Positions 25,430 to 34,526 of a stretch of 64,000 nucleotides of DNA are shown here, one piece after another. The translations under genes were made by a program, and so were the position numbers. The stretch comes from Chitinophaga silvisoli (GTDB lineage: Bacteria > Bacteroidota > Bacteroidia > Chitinophagales > Chitinophagaceae), in assembly GCF_003412465.1 (NCBI RefSeq), contig NZ_QTJV01000004.1:62001-126000 (forward strand). Direction: 5' to 3'. Numbering within the stretch: position 1 is the first letter of the stretch; the number at the start of each line of letters is the position of its first letter. Below the pieces are notes generated by a model. The model searched no databases. It saw nothing but the letters and a program-made list of their open reading frames with translations, and was not told the origin of the DNA.

Positions 25430-25462
25430 AAATCCGGCTTATAATAAGCCGGATTTTTTTAA
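25430..25462. terminator. intrinsic terminator of the SusCD-sulfatase operon
   Basis: AAATCCGGCTTA (25430-25441) and TAAGCCGGATTT (25445-25456) form a 12-base perfect stem with a 3-base loop and T/A flanks on both sides. It ends the plus-strand operon and touches the end of the decayed minus-strand gene. Confidence 0.88.
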
Positions 25463-26083
25463 ATTATTTGCCGGATAGCCTGGCGTTCAGCCAGGTTATA
25501 TTTCTCTCCTCTGGATAATATATGCAGCAAAATAAAATTCCACAGGTAGAAGTAGTAAGTGAACTTTCAAAGTTCTTACCGATACTGCATTCATATTTGT
25601 AAAAGAGTCACTATCCATTTTCTCTGAATGGGAGCCATCTATAATGATACGACTCCACTTCCAATTATTGTTGCATTCAAACCATCCCCTACAATAATTG
25701 CTGAATCTTCTTCAATCCCCAATTCCGATACAGGTAGGATTGGTAATGATGATCTGCGCCATTCGTACAAAGGGCCCTCTGTGTACCATTACCTCAGGCC
25801 GGGAATTATGATGGATATGACGGGAACGTTTAACCCCAATCTTTTTGAACACAGCCACATATTCTTTATAAGATTCTTCGCCTTCTGAGCTGGCAGTAGT
25901 AATTATTTCTACCAAAGGATCTGGTTTATTGATCAATTTTACAATTGTTTTCAGAATTTCAAGAGGAGATCCATTTTCTTCCTGCACTTCAGAATCTGGT
26001 TTTTCGCCTTTGTTTTCCTTTCCGCCAATGATTACCAGTATTCCTTTTGGAACCGGACATTCCTGTTTGCTTTCATTTTCCAT
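25459..26083 (-). pseudogene. decayed cyanophycinase-like peptidase (S51 family)
   Basis: Reading the minus strand from 26083, the first 95 residues match the start of cyanophycinase-type S51 peptidases (KGILVIIGGKENKG, LEILKTIVKLI, EIITTASSEGEESYKEYVAVFKKIG). The sequence then jumps directly to the family's C-terminal part (VHRGPFVRMAQIIITNPTCIGIG), so the middle with the catalytic Ser and its neighbours is missing. After GIG, a GGGG run shifts the frame; the family text resumes in a second frame (EEDSAIIVGDG, IIGSGVV), a third (IIIDGSHSEK, TLKVH) and a fourth (HILSRGEKYNL), ending at 25459. At least one large deletion and three frame changes are needed. A functional enzyme is not possible; a short peptide of 123 residues could still be made. 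Confidence 0.75.
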
Positions 26084-26178
26084 TGTGATGATTTTTGTTG
26101 ATTATATGCAAATTTAAATCCTTAACCAGTAAGCGTTCCCGACCATTTGCCATGCATAATTTTTGAATAGAATTGATT

Positions 26179-26868
26179 ATGGACAAATCACAGATTAAGC
26201 TAACAGATCTAAAACGCATCTTTATAGGTGATGCCCCGATGGTGTATATGATAGAGGTATTTTGCCGCACTGTCATTATTTATGCATTTCTTCTGATGCT
26301 CATGAGGTGGCTGGGCAAACGCATGTCAGGACAACTTACTATTATTGACCTGAGCATTACTATCATGCTGGGTGCCATTGTAGCCCCTCCGATGGAAATG
26401 CCTGACCGGGGAATCATTCAGGGAATTATGATTTTGTTCCTGATATTATTTTTCCATCGCGGGTTAAGCCTTTGGGGTGTAAAAAATAGTAAGGTTGAAG
26501 ATATCACCTTTGGTAAAATGTCTATCCTTGTAAAGGATGGTTTAATGGTTACTGAGGAATTAAAAAAAACACGCATTTCACGTGGGCAGCTGTATAGCTT
26601 ACTCAGGCAAAAAAAGATTTTTAATCTTGGAGAGGTAGAACGCGTATACCTGGAGGCCTGTGGGATCTTCAGTATATTTAAAATGGAAAAAGCAAAACCG
26701 GGCTTGTCTTTGCTGCCACAAAAGGATGAACAGGTGCATTCCTATCAGCAACAGGTAGCGGATGATGTTTATGCCTGTAAGAATTGTGGTGCTACTCAGC
26801 AAATAATTCAGGCGGATACTACATGTGCCAATTGTGGCGAAAAAAAATGGGATAAGGCTGTAATATAA
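26179..26868 (+). CDS. DUF421 (YetF-like) membrane protein with zinc-ribbon tail
   Basis: The protein of about 229 residues has three N-terminal membrane helices (VFCRTVIIYAFLLMLMRWLG, LSITIMLGAIVA, IIQGIMILFLILFF), the conserved KRMSGQL motif, and a cytoplasmic DUF421/YetF domain with GKMSILVKDG and RISRGQLYSLLRQK. The C-terminal 40 residues hold a CxxC-x(n)-CxxC zinc ribbon (CKNCG and CANCG) that standard YetF proteins lack. Function is unknown for the family; roles in spore or envelope processes have been suggested elsewhere. I use ATG 26179 instead of TTG 26173. It is followed by a paralogue after ten bases. Confidence 0.85.
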   Translation: MDKSQIKLTDLKRIFIGDAPMVYMIEVFCRTVIIYAFLLMLMRWLGKRMSGQLTIIDLSITIMLGAIVAPPMEMPDRGIIQGIMILFLILFFHRGLSLWGVKNSKVEDITFGKMSILVKDGLMVTEELKKTRISRGQLYSLLRQKKIFNLGEVERVYLEACGIFSIFKMEKAKPGLSLLPQKDEQVHSYQQQVADDVYACKNCGATQQIIQADTTCANCGEKKWDKAVI

Positions 26869-26878
26869 ATTATAACAT

Positions 26879-27565
26879 ATGAAAGAGAATGAGATCTTCA
26901 TCGATGACTGGATGCGCATATTAATAGGTAATGTACCGGTAATATTCTTCATAGAAGTAATCTTCAGGGTACTCTTTGTTTTCCTGTTATTACTTTTTTC
27001 TATGCGGATGATGGGGAAAAGAATGTCCTCACAATTAAGCCGTAATGAAATGGCAGCTATGTCTTCACTTGCAGCGGCTATTGGTATTCCTATTCAGTCG
27101 CCTGACAGAGGGCTGTTACCAGCAGTTATTGTCGCTATGATTGTAATTCTCGGACAACGCATTATTGCCGCTTTTTTTACAAAAAGTGAACGGTTTGAAG
27201 AGAAATCGCAGGGCGATATTGGGGTGCTGATTCATGAAGGAACCATGAATATAAAAGCGATGGTATCCTCCCGCATTTCGCGGGAACGTCTCTTTGCACA
27301 GCTGCGTAAAGAGGGGGTGAAACACCTTGGACAAGTGGGACGTTTTTACTTTGAGGCAGATGGAACCTTTACGCTTATTAACAAAACAGTGCCTAAACCA
27401 GGTCTCTCCGTGCTGCCGGAGGAAGATGAAAAATTCATTAATCGCTTACATATCAATGCTGACGGACAGGTATGTTATAATTGTGGCAATGATGAAATAA
27501 AGGCATCGGATAGTTGTCCAAAATGTGGTAAACATAAATTCGTTCATCCTGTTTCGCAAAAATAA
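26879..27565 (+). CDS. DUF421 (YetF-like) membrane protein with zinc-ribbon tail, paralogue
   Basis: The 228-residue protein repeats the plan of its upstream neighbour: three membrane helices (IEVIFRVLFVFLLLLFSMRM, AAMSSLAAAIG, LLPAVIVAMIVILGQ), KRMSSQLSRNE, the domain with GDIGVLIHEG and RISRERLFAQLRKEG, and a C-terminal zinc ribbon with CYNCG and CPKCG. The two differ over most of their length, so this is an old tandem duplication and the proteins may form a heteromer. The gap of ten bases suggests one transcript. A TACTTTTG promoter box for the next gene lies just after its stop. Confidence 0.85.
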   Translation: MKENEIFIDDWMRILIGNVPVIFFIEVIFRVLFVFLLLLFSMRMMGKRMSSQLSRNEMAAMSSLAAAIGIPIQSPDRGLLPAVIVAMIVILGQRIIAAFFTKSERFEEKSQGDIGVLIHEGTMNIKAMVSSRISRERLFAQLRKEGVKHLGQVGRFYFEADGTFTLINKTVPKPGLSVLPEEDEKFINRLHINADGQVCYNCGNDEIKASDSCPKCGKHKFVHPVSQK

Positions 27566-27571
27566 TTATCC

Positions 27572-27579
27572 TACTTTTG
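27572..27579 (+). promoter_or_regulatory. -7 promoter box close to start of next gene
   Basis: TACTTTTG fits TAnnTTTG and ends five bases before the ATG at 27585, which would give a leaderless transcript for the HPD protein. No -33 TTG at the usual spacing was found, so co-transcription with the DUF421 genes is also possible. Confidence 0.4.
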
Positions 27580-27584
27580 ACTGC

Positions 27585-28577
27585 ATGTCACAGGAATTAG
27601 AAAAGCGCCCGGGGGAACTCAATATCAATAAGTCCAGTCTCAGCAAAGAGCAAAAGACTTTCAACAAACTCATCCAACAGATCGCCAGCCTTCGGCAGGA
27701 ACTGGCCGAACTCACCATAGTGCTGGATAAACAACGCCAGCACTACATCAAACACATCTACCCTTTCGTTCAGCAGCTCACCGGTCTGCGTGCACAACTT
27801 GTGGTACTTATGAATGGTTTTATGACCCTTTCCAAAGGCCTCTCAGACCATGAAAAAGAAGACCTGCGTATACTCATCCTACACTTGTTACAGGATATTT
27901 TCAGGTACCAGCAGGGAGAACCTGAAGGCGAATTACTCGACATCTTCAATGCCCTGTCCGATACCAGCTACCAGGATATCAATGAACAATACCTGTCGAA
28001 ATTAAGGGCCGCTGCAGCTACCGAAGAAACCTTGCCTGCAACCGTAAAGACATCCAAACGGGAACGCTATAAGGAAGAAAAGGAAAGACTACTGGATGCA
28101 CTGCGCAGAAAGAATATTCAACAGCTCTACAGGCAACTGGCCAAGTTCTTTCATCCTGACCTGGAGCAGGACCCGGCAAAGGTTCAGCTGAAAGAAGACC
28201 TCATGAAGCAGCTCATCATCGCAAAAGAAAACGAAGATTTGCTCACCATGTTACAGCTGGAACTGCAATGGATCGAAAGGGAAGACAAACACCCTGATCA
28301 GCTCACAAACGATAAATTACACCTGTATAATACCACCCTGAAAGAACAGGTGAAGGATCTGCAGGAACAAATTAAATCCCTTTTCAATCACCCAAAATAT
28401 GAATTCCTGCAAGGCTTTGCAAAGACACCACAAAGCGCCCGGTTCATCGACTGGAAGAGCGAAAAGAACAACCTGGATAACCTGCTGTACGGGTTCAGGG
28501 AAATCATCAGCGGCTTATCCCAGGATACTAAAAGCGCCTTGAAAGTGCTGAAAAATGTACTGAGAAATAATACCTAA
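27585..28577 (+). CDS. coiled-coil protein with J-domain-like HPD motif
   Basis: The 330-residue protein has an N-terminal helical part rich in Gln, Glu and Lys with coiled-coil character (NKLIQQIASLRQELAELTIV). In the middle it carries LYRQLAKFFHPDLEQDP, which contains the His-Pro-Asp signature of J-domains in a helix-loop-helix context, followed by helices (LMKQLIIAKENEDLLTMLQL). In DnaJ proteins HPD stimulates Hsp70 ATPase, so this may be a divergent Hsp70 partner. A second coiled-coil segment follows (LHLYNTTLKEQVKDLQEQIK). I chose the ATG at 27585 over an upstream start that would overlap the DUF421 gene by 40 bases. Confidence 0.7.
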   Translation: MSQELEKRPGELNINKSSLSKEQKTFNKLIQQIASLRQELAELTIVLDKQRQHYIKHIYPFVQQLTGLRAQLVVLMNGFMTLSKGLSDHEKEDLRILILHLLQDIFRYQQGEPEGELLDIFNALSDTSYQDINEQYLSKLRAAAATEETLPATVKTSKRERYKEEKERLLDALRRKNIQQLYRQLAKFFHPDLEQDPAKVQLKEDLMKQLIIAKENEDLLTMLQLELQWIEREDKHPDQLTNDKLHLYNTTLKEQVKDLQEQIKSLFNHPKYEFLQGFAKTPQSARFIDWKSEKNNLDNLLYGFREIISGLSQDTKSALKVLKNVLRNNT

Positions 28578-28687
28578 TGAACCAGGCTGTATTATGACTA
28601 AAATTCCCGGGATTTAATTCGGGTAACTGATGAAGACAATTTTGTAAATGTTATTCTCTATGGTTTCAGGTTACCTTTGGTACAACT

Positions 28688-29500
28688 TTATTCTACTATA
28701 GATTTTAAAGTAAACTTAGCCAGTTCCAGGTTGCCCGTCGTCACATCCGGAGAAAAAATCAGGTCTCCCAGCAGTTTTTTCGCTTCCTCCTTTTTCCCCA
28801 ATCCATTCAGGTTAATCGCTTTATTAATCAGCAACACACCTTTCGTTTCCAGATCCGGGTTCTTTGAAAGCCCCAGGTTGATATATTCCAGTTTTTCTGC
28901 CGGCTTATCTGCCAGGATCGCCATTTCCTTCCAGCCCGGTGCAAAATCAGGCACCTTCTCCGTGATAGTCTGGGCTATTTCCAGTTTCTTATTTTCGTCC
29001 GCCGCCCATTCTATTTGCAGGTAAGCAGCATACATGCCTTTTGGGAACTTCCCTGCCTTTTCACCTTCCAGGGTGTAGACGGCCGTCTTGGCAGTGAAAA
29101 AACCTTTGGGAGATAAGTCATCTGCGGCCTTATAATACTTCAGGGCATTATCAAAGTCTCCCTTTAATAGATACACGAAAGCCAGGTCATAGGGTGGATA
29201 AGCCCATGCGGGCTGTATTTTGATTGCCTGTTCCAGCTTAGCGATCGCCTCCTCATACTTTCCCGCCTGCCCCAGCTCCCTCGCTTCATTATGCAGTTCC
29301 TTTGCTTCAGGATTGATGCTTAGCTTATCCATCACTTCATAATTGACCTGCCCCGTAGCATTGGAGAGCACGGCGCTGGTGATAGTATGACCAAGACTGT
29401 CCTTGAAAATAACCCTGTTTCCTCCCGCATCCGGGGGTTGCGAATGACAGGAAAACAAGGTAAGGAGCGATAAACTCAGTATGCCGATCGGGGATTTCAT
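28688..29500 (-). CDS. TPR-repeat lipoprotein
   Basis: The protein of about 270 residues starts with a lipoprotein signal (SLSLLTLFSCHSQ, Cys near residue 18) and contains TPR units: ELGQAGKYEEAIAKLEQAIKI, AYPPYDLAFVYLLKGDFDNALKYYKAA, and later LGKKEEAKKLLGDLI. It should be a scaffold or carrier facing the periplasm. The start at 29500 is preferred over one 15 codons upstream, because it opens directly with the signal peptide. It lies 63 bases downstream of the PepSY gene on the same strand and may belong to that operon. No specific partner is visible. Confidence 0.8.
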   Translation of the reverse strand: MKSPIGILSLSLLTLFSCHSQPPDAGGNRVIFKDSLGHTITSAVLSNATGQVNYEVMDKLSINPEAKELHNEARELGQAGKYEEAIAKLEQAIKIQPAWAYPPYDLAFVYLLKGDFDNALKYYKAADDLSPKGFFTAKTAVYTLEGEKAGKFPKGMYAAYLQIEWAADENKKLEIAQTITEKVPDFAPGWKEMAILADKPAEKLEYINLGLSKNPDLETKGVLLINKAINLNGLGKKEEAKKLLGDLIFSPDVTTGNLELAKFTLKSIVE

Positions 29501-29563
29501 AAATATAAGAGATAATTTGGGGACAAATATATGAGTAAATATCAATGCAAAAACGCGTGATAG

Positions 29564-30673
29564 CTAGGCCAACACGCGTTTCTTCGCCACAATGGGTTGC
29601 TTTTTCTTTCTGCCCAGGTATATAAGTAAGCCGGTAACTGGCAGTGAAGCCGCCACCAATGCGCTGATCAATGCAATGATCCGTGTCGGCCAACCAAAGA
29701 TGCTGCCTGTATGAATGGGGTATACCAGTCTTCTCGCTTTCATACCCGCACTTTCATCTTTATGGAGTCTTTTCTTCAGCAAGTTCCCGGTCCCTGCTTC
29801 GAAATAAAGAAAATCGTATGTGTTAGCTGTGGAAGCAGCGATGTTGTTCTTAAAAGCGGTGATTGCCAGGGAATCGTTGCCATAGGTAATGGTCACCGGC
29901 CCATCATAGACCAGGGTTTCATTGGTAGTACGATAGATCTTTTCAAAATAGCCACTTCCCTGTCGTGCAATACTGGGTGGCGGGGTTACTTTCTCCGCCT
30001 TAAAGCCGCCATTGAAGGTGTAGAATAACAATCCGTTCACCCACTGATAACTCCACACCAGTCCTGTCAAAGAGATCGCCAATAATACCAGGTGAATGTA
30101 AAATCCAAACACTGCATGCAGATCCCAGTTCAAGCGCTTAAACGAAGCCTTCCATTTCACACGGAAACGTTGCTTCCTGTTATTTCTTTTTGGCCACCAT
30201 AGTATGAGTCCACTCAGGGTGAGAAAGACGAATATAGCGCAGGAAATGCCGGTTATTGCCTTACCCACCGCTCCCATGCAGAGGTAACGATGCAGTTGCA
30301 GTACGATCGTAAAGAAGCGCCTGCTGGCAGGCATTGCCTCTATAATGTGCCCTGTATAGGGATTGACGGCGATATACAGTTGATTTGCCTTATTTTTCTG
30401 CAACAGGAAAATGATGCTCCGGTTGCCCGCTGGCTCTATTTTCATGTTAGCGGTTTTGTAGCCGCTATACTTTTCCTGCACGGTCGTCACCAGCTGATCC
30501 AGTGGTAGGCGATTTACATGTGCAGGTGCTGCTACATAAAAAAAGGAAGAGTGGAACGTGTGTTCCAGCTCTTCTTCAAATACCAGCAGACTTCCCGTCA
30601 GCGCCACTATCAGCACTACGATACCCGAGGCGATGCCCAGCCATAAATGTAGCCAGCCTAATATTTTCTTCAT
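29564..30673 (-). CDS. PepSY-associated transmembrane protein
   Basis: The 369-residue protein has four membrane helices: one at the N-terminus (WLHLWLGIASGIVVLIVALTG), two in the middle (ISCAIFVFLTLSGLILWWP, FYIHLVLLAISLTGLVW) and one near the end (IIALISALVAASLPVTGLLIY), with PepSY-type periplasmic segments between them. The family occurs with TonB-dependent siderophore receptors and includes proteins thought to reduce ferric siderophores. It starts two bases after the receptor gene, so the two are translated as a unit. The His-rich helix pattern (HLWLG, HRYLCMG, HLVLL) fits heme-binding ferric reductases. Confidence 0.88.
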   Translation of the reverse strand: MKKILGWLHLWLGIASGIVVLIVALTGSLLVFEEELEHTFHSSFFYVAAPAHVNRLPLDQLVTTVQEKYSGYKTANMKIEPAGNRSIIFLLQKNKANQLYIAVNPYTGHIIEAMPASRRFFTIVLQLHRYLCMGAVGKAITGISCAIFVFLTLSGLILWWPKRNNRKQRFRVKWKASFKRLNWDLHAVFGFYIHLVLLAISLTGLVWSYQWVNGLLFYTFNGGFKAEKVTPPPSIARQGSGYFEKIYRTTNETLVYDGPVTITYGNDSLAITAFKNNIAASTANTYDFLYFEAGTGNLLKKRLHKDESAGMKARRLVYPIHTGSIFGWPTRIIALISALVAASLPVTGLLIYLGRKKKQPIVAKKRVLA

Positions 30674-30675
30674 GC

Positions 30676-33147
30676 TTAGAATGTATAAGAGATGGTCGCC
30701 TGCCAGCTTCTCGGTGCTCCCGGGAAGAGACGCAGGTAATCATAACCACCTACCCAGTAAATTTTATTTGTCAGGTTATTGAAGTTCACCTGCAACTGTA
30801 CCTTATTCACCTTGTAATACAGGGCAGCATTCAGCAATGCATATCCCGGTAATGTCTGTGTAGAATTCAGCGATACATTGCGGGTCGTTACAAAGTTGGC
30901 ACCTACACCAAGGCCGAGACCTTTTACTTTGCCTGTGGGAATGGTATATTTAGTCCAGAGGTTCCCCTGGTGCTTTGGTGCATTTGGTTTCTGACGGCCG
31001 ATCAATGTGGTGTCAGTACCTTTGGCACCAGTGATCACCGCATCATTGTAAGAATAGTTAGCCATAATAGTCCAGTCTTTCGTCACCTGACCTGTGATGT
31101 CTAATTCCACTCCCTGGGCTCTTTCTTTACCTATCTGTGTATACAAATCAGGTTGTTCTGCCACTCCGGCCAGGTATAATGTATTCTTCTGAATGATGTG
31201 ATAAACAGAGAGATTGCCGGTCAGTTTACCCTCCAGCCATTCTGTTTTCAGACCACCTTCTATCAGCTCACTTTCGATCGGATCGAATGGACCGCCTGAT
31301 GCCGGATTGCTCTGAATGCTGGCATCCTGTGGGTTGTAACCTCTTGTATATACACCATATACATTGACATTTTTAGTAGCGGAGTATACCAGGCCTACAC
31401 GAGGCAGCAAAGCATGCTGGTTTACCTTTGTTTCATTCGCTTTTTTATAATTAGGTCTGTCGGTGTAAGTTTCGTAACGGACACCCAGCAGCAGTTGCAA
31501 TGCACCAAATTTGATCTGGTCCTGTACATATACACCACCCAGGCTATTGAAGGCAGGTTGTACTGCACTGTTTTGAGGCGTGTATACATACCGGGTCATA
31601 TCTTCCAGGATATTATTAGGGTTCAGCAAATCGAAGGAAGGTACGTTGGGTTTGGGAATGTTAATCACCTGACCTGAGGCTGTAGTATATTTATACATCA
31701 CATAATCGGCAGCATTCGCCGCTTTGTAAGGAGCCACTCCACCATTTTTCAGCTGGTAGTTAGTCGCCGTCATCTGGGATGCGCCGGGAGAAAGTGTAGC
31801 CTGTGAATAGTCATATCCTGCGAGTAACTTGTGCTCCACCTTTCCTGTATTGGCATCGTAGGTCAGGTACATGCTGGCATTGGCACTGGCAGGATTCTTT
31901 TTACGTACGAAAACCTGCCTGGCTATCAGACTGGAAATTACATTGCCATCCGCATCCACAGCATATGCATTGGCGCTTCTGTGCTCCAGCAGATCTTCTG
32001 TATAACCTGTACGCAGGTAAGCAAGATTGAATGCCAGGCGACTGCTGAACTGATGATTCAAAGAGGCCATTACCGTATAGGTTTCCTCGTTCAGGTAGTC
32101 GTTGGTAGCGTTGAGTGACTGTGAGATGGGGGTTGAATAGAGGTCCTGACCCAGGAAAATGGATTGACCACGATCCAGGCGGCTATTAGACTTATTATAT
32201 ACCGCGTCAAAGTTGATACGGGTTTTCTTATTTGGAAGGAAAGATACTGATGGTGCTATCACCAGGTTCTTATCGAATTGTAATACACGGAATGACTCGG
32301 CATTTTCATAACCCAGGTTCAGGCGATACAGGATCGTCTTATCCTCATTCAGCGGACCGGTAAAGTCTAATAATGCACGGGTGGTATTGAAACTACCCAT
32401 GGTAAAGCTGAGTGATTTACGATCTTCATCGAGAGGCTTTTTGGTCACACGGTTGATTACACCACCCGGAGAAGCGTTTCCAAATAATGCGGATGCCGGC
32501 CCCTTGATCACTTCTACCCTTTCCAGGTAGTTCACCATGGGTTGTTTCCAGAAGCCGGTGAAGGTACGCATGCCGTTCATGAGCTGTGTGGTACTCCCCC
32601 CATTGATACGGAAACCACGAATCGTCAGGTCGTCGTAAAAGGTGAACTGGTTCACACCACTCATATTCTTTACGACATCACCGATTCTTACGGCTGCCTG
32701 ATCCTGAATTAATTCCTTGGTGACATAAGCGATGGCCGCAGGTACATCTTTCAGGGGGGTGGCGGTCTTGGTACCAATGAAGGTATTAGTGTTCTTATAC
32801 CCTATTTCTTTTCTGCCTGTGATTTCGACCGTCTGCAACTGTTCCAGAGATGGCAACAATACAACATCTACTGGCATAGCCGAATCTGCATTGAAGGCTA
32901 CATCCTGCCCCTGGAAACCAGTGTGAGAGAAGTGAATGGTATACTTCCCTGCAGGCAGGTCTTCTATATGAAATGCACCATTTCCATCTGTAAAAGTGCT
33001 GTTTTTGTGACCTTTTAATGAGATACTTACTTTCTGAAGTGGTTGGTTATTAATATCTTTTACTGTACCACTGATGCTATGCTGTGCAAAAGCACAAAGA
33101 GTAGATAATAGCAATATTGCTGCTAAAGTTGTTGTAGTCCGGATCAT
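30676..33147 (-). CDS. TonB-dependent siderophore receptor
   Basis: The 823-residue protein has a signal peptide, a short carboxypeptidase-like domain (SGTVKDINNQPLQKVSISLKG), the plug (LKDVPAAIAYVTKELIQDQAA, RIGDVVKNMSGVNQFTFYD, ERVEVIKGPASALFGNASPGG) and a 22-strand barrel ending in WQATISYTF. The plug wording is typical of the ferric-siderophore receptor group rather than SusC. It should bring a ferric siderophore into the periplasm by TonB. The PepSY protein follows after two bases. No recognisable Fur box was seen in the 204-base upstream gap. Confidence 0.92.
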   Translation of the reverse strand: MIRTTTTLAAILLLSTLCAFAQHSISGTVKDINNQPLQKVSISLKGHKNSTFTDGNGAFHIEDLPAGKYTIHFSHTGFQGQDVAFNADSAMPVDVVLLPSLEQLQTVEITGRKEIGYKNTNTFIGTKTATPLKDVPAAIAYVTKELIQDQAAVRIGDVVKNMSGVNQFTFYDDLTIRGFRINGGSTTQLMNGMRTFTGFWKQPMVNYLERVEVIKGPASALFGNASPGGVINRVTKKPLDEDRKSLSFTMGSFNTTRALLDFTGPLNEDKTILYRLNLGYENAESFRVLQFDKNLVIAPSVSFLPNKKTRINFDAVYNKSNSRLDRGQSIFLGQDLYSTPISQSLNATNDYLNEETYTVMASLNHQFSSRLAFNLAYLRTGYTEDLLEHRSANAYAVDADGNVISSLIARQVFVRKKNPASANASMYLTYDANTGKVEHKLLAGYDYSQATLSPGASQMTATNYQLKNGGVAPYKAANAADYVMYKYTTASGQVINIPKPNVPSFDLLNPNNILEDMTRYVYTPQNSAVQPAFNSLGGVYVQDQIKFGALQLLLGVRYETYTDRPNYKKANETKVNQHALLPRVGLVYSATKNVNVYGVYTRGYNPQDASIQSNPASGGPFDPIESELIEGGLKTEWLEGKLTGNLSVYHIIQKNTLYLAGVAEQPDLYTQIGKERAQGVELDITGQVTKDWTIMANYSYNDAVITGAKGTDTTLIGRQKPNAPKHQGNLWTKYTIPTGKVKGLGLGVGANFVTTRNVSLNSTQTLPGYALLNAALYYKVNKVQLQVNFNNLTNKIYWVGGYDYLRLFPGAPRSWQATISYTF

Positions 33148-33351
33148 TGTACAGAATATAGTTTAGGGCTGCAAAGGAAATAAGTAAAGCGACTGATAGT
33201 TATGCGAATCCGGAATTTCATTTACGCAAAAGGAAAAAATTAACTGGCTGTGGCTATTATCAGCTTCACCATACAAATCATCTGTTTTACCCGGATTATT
33301 AAAATTCTCTATCAGATTTTTATTTTCTTTACTGTATAATTATTTACTACC

Positions 33352-34374
33352 ATGAGAATGTTCGTAATCGCCCTAATGCTGATCTGCTGTAGCTGCAGAA
33401 AATCTGACACTACCACAACCAATTATACTGATGACGATCTGGAAGGCCCCGTATCAAGACCTGCCAGCGGGTATGGTGCGGATGGTTCTTATACAGTTGC
33501 CAGCGTGAGTTTTGACAGCCCTACTTATAGTGGTAAAAAGGTGACCCTGTTTTATCCTAAAGAGGCTACCGGACCTGTACCTGTTATTTTCTATTCACAT
33601 CCTTATGGTGGAGAGGAAGTCAGTTATAATATAGGTTTGTACAATTTTATTGCAAAGAAAGGTTATGCCGTCGTATTTGCACCTTATCCGACCACAGGTG
33701 TTACGGTGGATTCAAGATATAATACACTGTGGCAGAGTTTTCTGAAAGCGGTGAATGACTATCCTGGTATCATTGACACAAAGAAGGTCGGCTTCATGGG
33801 TCATTCATTTGGCGGAGGCGCTTCCTTTGCACTGGCCTATAAGGGATTTGTGGAGAATGGATGGGGGGTAAACGGAAGGTTTATTTTCACCATGGCACAG
33901 TGGTATTCTTATAACATTACAGCCACACAGCTGCAAAGTTTTCCTACCAATACAAAGCTGATTTCAGAAGTATATAATGACGACGTAACCAATGATCACA
34001 GATTGGCAATCGATATGTTTAAGCATATCAATATTGCAGATGCGGAGAAGGATTATATTTTAGTAAAGCAAAGTGTGGTAGATGGATATACTTATACGGC
34101 GGCGCATGATCTGCCCAATACGAGAACGGCTTATGATGCATATGATTATTATGTAGTATACAGATTACTGGATGCGATGATAGATTATAGTTTCAACGGC
34201 AATGCAAATGCGAAGAATACGGCCCTGGGAAATGGCGCATCAGTACAGGTGAGTCTGCCACAGGGAATGACACCGCTGGAAGTGACGGATAACCCGGTGG
34301 CGGCCTTCCCGCAAAGTAAATATCTCTTCCCTTGCGGATCCGGTGATAATCCAAGGATTGCAAATTGCGAATAG
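33352..34374 (+). CDS. alpha/beta-hydrolase lipoprotein
   Basis: The 340-residue protein has a lipoprotein signal (ALMLICCSCRKS), then an alpha/beta-hydrolase fold: VPVIFYSHPYGGE with the oxyanion region, the nucleophile elbow GHSFGGG (Ser near residue 150), and later candidates for the Asp and His (DDVTNDHRLA; AAHDLPN). It resembles dienelactone-hydrolase or chlorophyllase/PAF-acetylhydrolase-like esterases. It should act on an ester at the cell envelope. It stands alone, upstream of a terminator and the GH5 gene, and might take part in polysaccharide deacylation. Confidence 0.82.
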   Translation: MRMFVIALMLICCSCRKSDTTTTNYTDDDLEGPVSRPASGYGADGSYTVASVSFDSPTYSGKKVTLFYPKEATGPVPVIFYSHPYGGEEVSYNIGLYNFIAKKGYAVVFAPYPTTGVTVDSRYNTLWQSFLKAVNDYPGIIDTKKVGFMGHSFGGGASFALAYKGFVENGWGVNGRFIFTMAQWYSYNITATQLQSFPTNTKLISEVYNDDVTNDHRLAIDMFKHINIADAEKDYILVKQSVVDGYTYTAAHDLPNTRTAYDAYDYYVVYRLLDAMIDYSFNGNANAKNTALGNGASVQVSLPQGMTPLEVTDNPVAAFPQSKYLFPCGSGDNPRIANCE

Positions 34375-34442
34375 TTTCGAAATTTAAATAAAATCGTCAA
34401 GAAAGAGGGAATTCACTAAGGGAAATGAAATCTATTTTCAGA

Positions 34443-34480
34443 AAAAAAGCTTCTGTCGATGGCAGAAGCTTTTTTATTTT
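34443..34480 (+). terminator. intrinsic terminator before the GH5 gene
   Basis: AAAAAAGCTTCTG (34443-34455) and CAGAAGCTTTTTT (34463-34475) form a 13-base perfect stem with a 7-base loop and a T run. It ends the hydrolase transcript. It also argues against translating the GH5 gene from the in-frame ATG at 34425, which would include it. Confidence 0.85.
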
Positions 34481-34526
34481 CCTTAAATTTAAATATTGTT
34501 TGTTCACTGTTAAATTCCACTTCCTT

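Noticed and set aside
25628..25888. 86-codon open frame on the plus strand
   Set aside because: It is antisense to the decayed cyanophycinase, which shows clear family text on the minus strand.
33148..33351. Possible Fur box upstream of the siderophore receptor
   Set aside because: No 19-base palindrome resembling a Fur site was visible in the gap.
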